Source: Pseudomonadota bacterium
GTDB lineage: Bacteria > Myxococcota > Myxococcia > Myxococcales > Myxococcaceae
Assembly: GCA_023426545.1 (NCBI GenBank)
Contig: JAFAAN010000117.1
Location: 1 to 5,300, forward strand
Reading direction: 5' to 3'
Length of the DNA stretch: 5,300 nucleotides
Positions within the stretch are counted from its first letter, which is position 1; every line of letters starts with the position of its first letter. The notes beneath the pieces are model-generated. The model worked only from the letters and a program-made list of their open reading frames with translations. It was not told where the DNA came from and searched no databases. A program made the translations under genes and the position numbers. Shown here one piece after another: positions 1 through 4,129 of the stretch.

Positions 1-21
1 GCGGTGTTCGATACGTGCCAT
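1..21 (-). CDS. Start of a gene cut by the window edge, probably S-formylglutathione hydrolase
   Basis: Seven codons are visible, reading MARIEHR from an ATG at 21-19. A strong Shine-Dalgarno sequence, GGAGGAG (minus strand, 33-27), lies 5 nt upstream, so this is very probably a true start. It follows frmA by 61 bp in the same direction, the place where frmB/fghA usually sits in frmRAB operons. The peptide resembles the start of S-formylglutathione hydrolases, which often have an Ile-Glu-x-x/His-Arg stretch before a Phe-Gly-Gly motif, but seven residues cannot prove identity. If correct, the product is a cytoplasmic serine esterase that hydrolyses S-formylglutathione to formate and glutathione, the step after FrmA. 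The start is seen directly; the function is inferred from gene order and this short resemblance. Confidence 0.55.
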
Positions 22-38
22 GGGAGCTCCTCCGGGGC

Positions 39-71
39 CGGGCCCGCCAGCGCCTTCCGCCAGCGGGCCCG
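39..71. repeat. GC-only inverted repeat in the frmA to downstream-gene spacer
   Basis: CGGGCCCGC (39-47) and its exact complement GCGGGCCCG (63-71) form a 9-bp stem with a 15-nt loop. Because each arm is nearly self-complementary, CGGGCCCGCC also occurs as a direct repeat (39-48 and 64-73), and GCCAGCG is repeated at 46-52 and 59-65. There is no U-tract on the minus strand after the stem; instead the next gene's ribosome-binding site follows at once. It could stabilise the upstream message, tune expression between the two genes, or be a chance product of high GC. Confidence 0.45.
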
Positions 72-82
72 CCGAAGCGGCG

Positions 83-1192
83 TCAGAAGTGGATGACCGT
101 GCGAATCGACTTGCCCTCGTGCATCAGGTCGAAGGCCTCGTTGATCTTCTCCAGCGGCAGCGTGTGGGTGATGAACGGGTCCAGGTTGATGGTCCCCGCC
201 ATCGCCTGCTCCACCATGCCCGGCAGCTCCGTGCGTCCCTTGACGCCGCCGAAGGCGGAGCCGCGCCACACGCGCCCGGTGACGAGCTGGAAGGGCCGCG
301 TGCGAATCTCCTGGCCCGCGCCCGCCACGCCGATGATGACGCTCTCACCCCAGCCCTTGTGGCAGCACTCCAGGGCCGCGCGCATGACGTCCACGTTGCC
401 AATGCACTCGAAGCTGAAGTCGACGCCCCCGTCCGTCATCGCGACGATGACCTCCTGGATGGGCTTGTCGTGGTCCTTGGGGTTCACGACGTCGGTCGCG
501 CCCATGGACTTCGCGAGCTCGAACTTCCCCGGGTTCGTGTCGATGCCGATGATGCGCCCGGCCTTGGCCTGAACCGCGCCCTGAATCACCGCGAGCCCGA
601 TGCCGCCGAGCCCGAACACCGCGACGGTGTCCCCCGCCTTCACCTTGGCCGTCTTGTGCACGGCGCCAATGCCCGTCGTCACGCCGCAGCCCAGCAGGCA
701 GACCTTCTCCAGCGGCGCCTGGGGGTTCACCACCGCCAGCGAAATCTCCGGCACCACGGTGTACTCGCTGAACGTGCTCGTGCCCATGTAGTGGTAGATG
801 GGCTTCCCCTCGTACGAGAAGCGCGTGGTGCCGTCCGGCATCAGCCCCTTGCCTTGCGTGGCGCGCACCGCCTGGCAGAGGTTCGTCTTGCCGGAGAGGC
901 AGAATTTGCACTGGCGACACTCCGCCGTGTAGAGCGGGATGACGTGGTCGCCCGGCTTGACGCTGGTGACGCCCTCTCCCACCTCCACGACGACGCCGCC
1001 GCCCTCGTGCCCCAGCACCGCCGGGAAGACGCCTTCCGGGTCGTCCCCGGAGAGCGTGAAGGCATCCGTGTGACAGACACCCGTGTGGGTAATCTTGACC
1101 AGCACCTCGCCCTTCTGCGGCGGGGCGACGTCAATCTCCACGATTTCGAGCTTCTTCCCAGGGCCGAATGCCACGGCAGCGCGTGATTTCAC
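83..1192 (-). CDS. frmA: S-(hydroxymethyl)glutathione dehydrogenase / class III alcohol dehydrogenase
   Basis: This cytoplasmic zinc enzyme oxidises S-(hydroxymethyl)glutathione, the spontaneous formaldehyde-glutathione adduct, to S-formylglutathione with NAD+. The family can also reduce S-nitrosoglutathione. The protein is 369 aa, the usual full length. Catalytic-zinc ligands are visible as C40, the H62-E63 pair and C169 (in GCGVTTG); structural-zinc cysteines are C92, C95, C98 and C106. The Rossmann motif GLGGIG is at 194-199, and D218 in GIDTN indicates NAD preference. The class III signature block TQGKGLMPDGT (112-122) and YMGTSTFSEYTVV (135-147) separates it from ordinary alcohol dehydrogenases. 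The start is GTG, with AAGGAGG (1203-1197) 4 nt upstream. It lies 27 bp after frmR and is probably co-transcribed with it, hence under FrmR control. No defect is seen. Confidence 0.96.
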   Translation of the reverse strand: MKSRAAVAFGPGKKLEIVEIDVAPPQKGEVLVKITHTGVCHTDAFTLSGDDPEGVFPAVLGHEGGGVVVEVGEGVTSVKPGDHVIPLYTAECRQCKFCLSGKTNLCQAVRATQGKGLMPDGTTRFSYEGKPIYHYMGTSTFSEYTVVPEISLAVVNPQAPLEKVCLLGCGVTTGIGAVHKTAKVKAGDTVAVFGLGGIGLAVIQGAVQAKAGRIIGIDTNPGKFELAKSMGATDVVNPKDHDKPIQEVIVAMTDGGVDFSFECIGNVDVMRAALECCHKGWGESVIIGVAGAGQEIRTRPFQLVTGRVWRGSAFGGVKGRTELPGMVEQAMAGTINLDPFITHTLPLEKINEAFDLMHEGKSIRTVIHF

Positions 1193-1196
1193 GATT

Positions 1197-1203
1197 CCTC
1201 CTT
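1197..1203 (-). promoter_or_regulatory. Ribosome-binding site of frmA
   Basis: AAGGAGG on the minus strand lies 4 nt before a GTG codon and fixes that GTG as the frmA start. It contrasts with frmR just upstream in the operon, which has no recognisable Shine-Dalgarno, so the dehydrogenase may be translated more strongly than its repressor. Confidence 0.7.
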
Positions 1204-1219
1204 GCCTGATGCTGAGTCG

Positions 1220-1495
1220 TTACTTCAGGTACGAGCGGACGAGCGACGCGAGCTCGGTGACGCGCTCGCCGCGCTGCTTCTCCGAGATGGCGGGCTCGCT
1301 GAACGTCTCCCGGATATGGGCCTCCATCACCTCGGACATCAGTCCGTTGATGGCCCCCCGGATGGCGGCGATCTGCTGGAGCACGGGCGCGCAGTCAGCG
1401 CCCTCTTCCAGGGCGCGCTCCAGCGCGTCGCACTGGCCGCGGATGCGGCGCACCCGGGACAGGACTCGCTTCTTCTCTTCGGGAGAGTGGGGCAT
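1220..1495 (-). CDS. frmR: FrmR-type formaldehyde-responsive repressor (CsoR/RcnR family)
   Basis: This is a small all-helical DNA-binding repressor of 91 aa, the normal family length. It closely follows E. coli FrmR as I recall it: the start MPxSPEEKK, the block RVRRIRGQ (14-21), the core LQQIAAIRGAINGLM (39-53), HIRETF (60-65) and the ending VRSYLK. The residues needed for formaldehyde sensing in FrmR are present: Pro2 and Cys35, which the aldehyde links by a methylene bridge, and His60. Position 64 is Thr, so the Cys-His-Cys copper site of CsoR is absent, which argues against copper sensing. Cys22 replaces the residue I recall as Ile in E. coli. Its place just before frmA, with two FrmR-like operators upstream, supports autorepression of the operon. 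The start is ATG at 1495; upstream there is no clear ribosome-binding site, so the message may be leaderless or nearly so. Confidence 0.94.
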   Translation of the reverse strand: MPHSPEEKKRVLSRVRRIRGQCDALERALEEGADCAPVLQQIAAIRGAINGLMSEVMEAHIRETFSEPAISEKQRGERVTELASLVRSYLK

Positions 1496-1510
1496 GTGAA
1501 GGCACCAGTA

Positions 1511-1526
1511 CTATACTGGGGGATAG
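1511..1526. promoter_or_regulatory. Predicted FrmR operator 1
   Basis: On the plus strand the sequence is CTATACTGGGGGATAG: inverted CTAT/ATAG half-sites around a G-tract, the layout known for FrmR and RcnR operators (A/T-rich arms flanking a run of G or C). It is 15 bp upstream of the frmR start codon and overlaps the best -10-like hexamers. Binding here would block transcription of frmR-frmA. The pattern is seen directly; binding by this FrmR is inferred from family knowledge. Confidence 0.75.
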
Positions 1527-1548
1527 CATCCCAGGGTACTGGGGGCAA
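1520..1548 (-). promoter_or_regulatory. Candidate promoter for the frmR operon
   Basis: On the minus strand TTGCCC (1548-1543) and TATCCC (1525-1520) are separated by 17 bp, a sigma-70-like arrangement with imperfect hexamers. A better -10 match, TATAGT (1515-1510), lies slightly downstream but has no good -35 at 17 bp. The first choice would start transcription near 1513 and leave about 17 nt of leader; the second would start near 1503 and leave about 8 nt. Either way the core promoter is covered by both predicted FrmR operators, as expected for repression by occlusion. Confidence 0.4.
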
Positions 1549-1551
1549 GTA
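1537..1551. promoter_or_regulatory. Predicted FrmR operator 2
   Basis: On the plus strand the sequence is TACTGGGGGCAAGTA: exact inverted TACT/AGTA arms around a G-tract, very close to the TACT-G(n)-AGTA form described for RcnR-family operators. It shares the 9-mer TACTGGGGG with operator 1 (1514-1522 and 1537-1545), 23 bp apart, about two helical turns, so two FrmR tetramers could bind the same face of the DNA. It overlaps the candidate -35 element. Confidence 0.72.
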
Positions 1552-1603
1552 TCACCGGAGGAGCTGTCCGGAGGTGGGTTGTCCCGTGGGCAGGCGGCGT
1601 GGC

Positions 1604-2980
1604 CTACCCCGCCTCGCGCCCCATGGTGGCGTCCTCGCACTCCTCCTCCGAGGGCTCGTCGTCCTGGAAGGCGCTGGGGAGCAGGCTGAAGGGCAGCACC
1701 TTCGCCAGCGCCGCCAGCAGCAGGACGCCGCCGGGCGCGGCGAAGATGGCCAGCGCCGGAATCGCCTTGGCCACGTCGATGAGCTGCGCGCGCATGCGCC
1801 GGCGCTCGTCGCCCGTGAGCGGCTGGCGCCGGGCCGCCCGGGCGAGCAGCACGGCCAGGTCGCCCGTCTCGCGGACCTCCTGCATCAGCCGGTAGAAGTT
1901 CCGCTCCAGCGTCTCCTGGATGCCCGCCACCAGGTCCTCGCCCATGGCCCCGGCGGCGTCGGACACGGTGAAGACGTCCACGATGGCGCGGTGGCGGGCG
2001 TAGAACTCGGCCATCTCCAGCTCCAGCCGGTGCAGCTCCTCGTCGGAGACGTTGAGCGCCTGCGCCAGCTCGCGGATGAAGACGCGCTCACGCCGCGTCC
2101 TGCGGCCATCCACCAACGCCGCCAGCAGCGTCTGCTCCAACAGGAACTGGCGCACGTCCATGCTGCGCACCTGCCGCACCACGTCCCGCAGCGGGCGGCG
2201 GCGCGCGAAGGACTGCTTCACCGCCGCCTTCAGCTCGGACGTCATCGCCGGGGGCAGCCGGAGGTCGTCCACCTGCCGGAGGATGGCGCGCCGCGCCGCG
2301 AGCCCGGGCGGCCGGTCCACGCACGCCAGCGCCGTCAGCACGTCCACCAGCAGCGCCTTCTGCCGCGCCGCGAAGTCCAGGCGCCGCTGCGCGCGCTCGC
2401 GGTGCAGCGCCCCCCGCGAGAAGTAGTCGATGGCCTGGCGGCAGAACAGCTGCGCGGCCGCGTACTGCGCGCCGTTGTGCAGCACCAGCCCATACACCGG
2501 GTCCCCCGCGAGCACCGGCGAGCGCTTCGCCAGCGCGGCCTCCACCCTCAACACCCACCGCCGGGGCACCGCGCGGCCCGACGCCAGCCGCGCGTCCAGC
2601 GCCTCCGCCAGGTCCAGCTCCCCGGTGAGCACCGCGAACAGGAGCAGGAGCTGCTCGGCGCGCGCGCCCGCTGGCGCCTCCACGAGCCGCGCCAGCTCCA
2701 GCGCCATCAGCGCCAGCGTCCGCACCACGGCGCGGAAGAGCTGCTCCTCCAGCGCCCGCGCATGGAGCTCGGTGGGAGGCGCCACTTCCGACGCGGCCGG
2801 GGTGTCCGCGGGTGTGCCGTACAGCAAGCCGCTGGCGCGCAGCGTGCGGCGCAGGTACGCGCGGGCGCGCGCCCGTCCGGAGCCCAGCGGCGGAGCGGCC
2901 GGAGCCGGAGCGCCCGCTTCGAAGGCGACCGTCTCCGCGAGGAGCGGCATCAGCCACCCCGCCTTGCTGAAATCCAACAC
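1604..2980 (-). CDS. Uncharacterised protein with TerB-like and C-terminal LETM1-like segments
   Basis: The product is 458 aa and mostly helical. Residues 371-439 match the core of LETM1 proteins: a basic helix after PLTGDERRRMR (387-397), then DVAKAIPALAIFAAPGG (402-418), a hydrophobic stretch and VLPFSLLPSAF (428-438), comparable to the mitochondrial pattern of a D-x-x-R-hydrophobic-Pro block followed by LFPxxLPSTF. Residues about 275-330 look like a TerB-type helical module with an acidic DEELHRLELE turn. The first 270 residues contain Ala/Leu/Arg-rich helices and no motif I recognise. The tail (440-450) is strongly acidic. There is no signal peptide; residues 408-432 could be one membrane-associated segment. 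Mitochondrial LETM1 is linked to K+ or Ca2+/H+ exchange and ribosome binding; whether this holds here is unknown. The start is GTG at 2980, with GGGGG upstream as a weak ribosome-binding site; TTG is the next codon. The 108-bp gap to frmR, with operators inside it, suggests separate transcription. Confidence 0.85.
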   Translation of the reverse strand: MLDFSKAGWLMPLLAETVAFEAGAPAPAAPPLGSGRARARAYLRRTLRASGLLYGTPADTPAASEVAPPTELHARALEEQLFRAVVRTLALMALELARLVEAPAGARAEQLLLLFAVLTGELDLAEALDARLASGRAVPRRWVLRVEAALAKRSPVLAGDPVYGLVLHNGAQYAAAQLFCRQAIDYFSRGALHRERAQRRLDFAARQKALLVDVLTALACVDRPPGLAARRAILRQVDDLRLPPAMTSELKAAVKQSFARRRPLRDVVRQVRSMDVRQFLLEQTLLAALVDGRRTRRERVFIRELAQALNVSDEELHRLELEMAEFYARHRAIVDVFTVSDAAGAMGEDLVAGIQETLERNFYRLMQEVRETGDLAVLLARAARRQPLTGDERRRMRAQLIDVAKAIPALAIFAAPGGVLLLAALAKVLPFSLLPSAFQDDEPSEEECEDATMGREAG

Positions 2981-3024
2981 CGCTACACCCCCGGACCGAC
3001 GGAGACACCCACGCGCGGAGACAG

Positions 3025-3044
3025 GCCTGGGATGTAACCCAGGC
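3025..3044. repeat. Perfect 7-bp inverted repeat between the hydrolase and LETM1-like genes
   Basis: GCCTGGG (3025-3031) and CCCAGGC (3038-3044) flank a 6-nt AT-richer loop, ATGTAA. It lies in the 165-bp gap (2981-3145) after the hydrolase stop and 45-64 bp upstream of the LETM1-like start codon. There is no U-run on either side, so a classical intrinsic terminator is unlikely; a weak terminator hairpin for the hydrolase message or a dimeric regulator site for the LETM1-like gene are both possible. Nothing else recognisable was seen in this gap. Confidence 0.4.
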
Positions 3045-3145
3045 GCCCTCGGGTTTCCACTCGGCCATGGGGCTGGGTCAGGGCCCGGAAATCAGCGGCC
3101 ATGGAAGCGCCACTTCTACCGGGTCCAACCATCCGCGCGGCGCGC

Positions 3146-3976
3146 CTACAACGCGGTGGCCGCGCCGGGCTCGGGGACCACCACCTTCGCCGCGCTGCGC
3201 AGCTTCTTCAGCTCGCCGGTCAGCGCCTCTGGGGTGCCCGGGAGCAGCGGGAAAGTACCGTAGTGCATGGGAATCACGCTCTTGACCTTGAGCAGCCGCA
3301 CGGCCTGGGCGGCCTCCGCGGGGCCCATGGTGAAGTGGCCGCCGATGGGCAGCAGCGCCACGGTGGGCTTGAACTGGGTGGCGATGAGCGCCATGCCCTC
3401 GAAGACGCCGGTGTCCCCCGCGTGGTACAGCGTGGGGCCGTTGGCGATTTCCAGCACGTAGCCCAGCGGCGCGCCCGCGTACTGCGCCGCCGCCTTGGGG
3501 TCCGCGGCGTAGCTGCTGGAGTGGACCGCCTCCACCAGGTGGAAGGTGACGTCCTTCACCTGGAAGGTGCCGCCCGCGTTGGCGCCCACGGCCTGGGCCT
3601 CCGGCAGCCCCAGCAGGTTGATGAGCTCGAAGGAGCCATACACCTTGGCGCCCGTCTTCTCCGCCAGCGCCTTGGCCTCGCCCACGTGGTCGAAGTGGCC
3701 GTGGGTGAGGAGGATGGCGTCCAACGCCTCCGGCTGCGGCACGCCCTGCGGGGCCTTGGGGTTGGTGAGCCACGGGTCGATGGCAATCACCGCGCCGCCC
3801 GGGCTGCGAATCACGAAGGCCGCGTGGCCCCACCACGTCGCCTCCGTCTTGCCCTTGGCGGCCGCCGGGGCCTTGGAGGCAGGGGCCTTCGCCGGCGCCG
3901 CCGCGCCCTGCGCCAGGGCCGTTCCGCCGAAGGTCATCGCTGCGCCCACCACCACTGCCATGAACTTCGTCCGCAT
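3146..3976 (-). CDS. Exported metal-dependent hydrolase, metallo-beta-lactamase fold (UPF0173/UlaG-like)
   Basis: The product is 276 aa. Residues 1-22 form a Sec-type signal peptide (basic MRTK, a hydrophobic core, cleavage after A-L-A), followed by an Ala/Pro/Lys-rich linker (23-42) and the catalytic domain (about 46-270). The metal-site motif THGHFDH gives H92, H94, D96 and H97; further ligands are likely H152 (VHSSS), D188 (HAGDTG) and H238 (MHYG). WWGHAAF (48-54), IDPWLTNP (66-73) and IGGHFTMGPAEAA (211-223) are hallmarks of the UPF0173 group. Those proteins are usually about 225 aa and cytoplasmic, so the signal and linker are additions that place this enzyme in the periplasm or outside. 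It has no lipobox cysteine. Substrate is unknown; family members hydrolyse phosphodiester, lactone or related bonds. Start: ATG at 3976 is 9 nt from AGGAG, better placed than ATG at 3982 (3 nt). The gene diverges from the HSP90 gene across 153 bp. Confidence 0.9.
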   Translation of the reverse strand: MRTKFMAVVVGAAMTFGGTALAQGAAAPAKAPASKAPAAAKGKTEATWWGHAAFVIRSPGGAVIAIDPWLTNPKAPQGVPQPEALDAILLTHGHFDHVGEAKALAEKTGAKVYGSFELINLLGLPEAQAVGANAGGTFQVKDVTFHLVEAVHSSSYAADPKAAAQYAGAPLGYVLEIANGPTLYHAGDTGVFEGMALIATQFKPTVALLPIGGHFTMGPAEAAQAVRLLKVKSVIPMHYGTFPLLPGTPEALTGELKKLRSAAKVVVPEPGAATAL

Positions 3977-3985
3977 ATCCATCCA

Positions 3986-3990
3986 CTCCT
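3986..3990 (-). promoter_or_regulatory. Ribosome-binding site that decides the hydrolase start
   Basis: AGGAG on the minus strand is followed by two in-frame ATG codons two codons apart. Spacing is 3 nt to the first (3982) and 9 nt to the second (3976). The second gives a compact signal peptide starting MRTK and is preferred. Far-upstream in-frame starts, up to 4261, would run into the divergent HSP90 gene and destroy the signal peptide. Confidence 0.6.
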
Positions 3991-4114
3991 GTTGCGAGGT
4001 GAGACCTGCCACCTGACACTGACCGGGCGGCCATGCAAGGGCCTGCCGTGGATGCCCAACCCCGCCCCGCGTCTCAAGCTCGATTCGGCTGTCGATACGG
4101 CAGGGTGCGTGCGC

Positions 4115-4120
4115 TAACGT
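4115..4120 (+). promoter_or_regulatory. Candidate -10 element of the HSP90-family gene
   Basis: TAACGT fits the loose TAnnnT pattern and ends 9 nt before the GTG start, so transcription would begin at or next to the start codon. TCGATA at 4092-4097 is a poor -35 at 17-bp spacing. There is no Shine-Dalgarno close to the GTG; the nearest purine run, AGGG in CAGGGTG, ends about 25 nt upstream. This suggests a leaderless message, but the hexamer match is weak and may be chance. Confidence 0.2.
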
Positions 4121-4129
4121 CCCCGCCAC

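Noticed and set aside
20..1186. Long plus-strand ORF of 388 aa opposite frmA
   Set aside because: It is antisense to a complete, motif-verified dehydrogenase, rich in Arg/Ala/His/Asp of the kind made by reading GC-biased codons backwards, and has no recognisable domain.
1511..1551. Copper (CsoR) operator interpretation of the G-tract repeats
   Set aside because: The adjacent regulator lacks the CsoR Cys-His-Cys site (Thr at 64), keeps the FrmR Pro2/Cys35 pair, and precedes a formaldehyde enzyme with no copper gene in the window.
1554..1576. CCGGA/TCCGG hairpin after the LETM1-like gene as an intrinsic terminator
   Set aside because: The stem is only 5 bp and no U-run follows on the minus strand; it is not distinguishable from chance at this GC content.
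1202..3037. Plus-strand ORF of 611 aa spanning frmR, its operators and the LETM1-like gene
   Set aside because: Composition is extreme (Arg, Gln, His, Ala), it crosses several real genes and their spacers, and it shows no motifs; it is a GC-driven antisense frame.
2088..3068. Minus-strand ORF of 326 aa overlapping the LETM1-like gene in another frame
   Set aside because: It is almost only Gly, Ala and Arg after residue 40, typical of an out-of-frame shadow; the overlapping frame has a plausible domain match and normal composition.
4033..4050. Sigma-54-like promoter for the hydrolase (minus strand CGGCAGGCCCTTGCA)
   Set aside because: The GG-to-GC spacing is one base shorter than the strict sigma-54 consensus, and the first T is missing.
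3101..4117. Plus-strand ORF of 338 aa opposite the exported hydrolase
   Set aside because: It is antisense to a gene with an intact metal site and signal peptide; Arg/Gly/His-rich with no domain.
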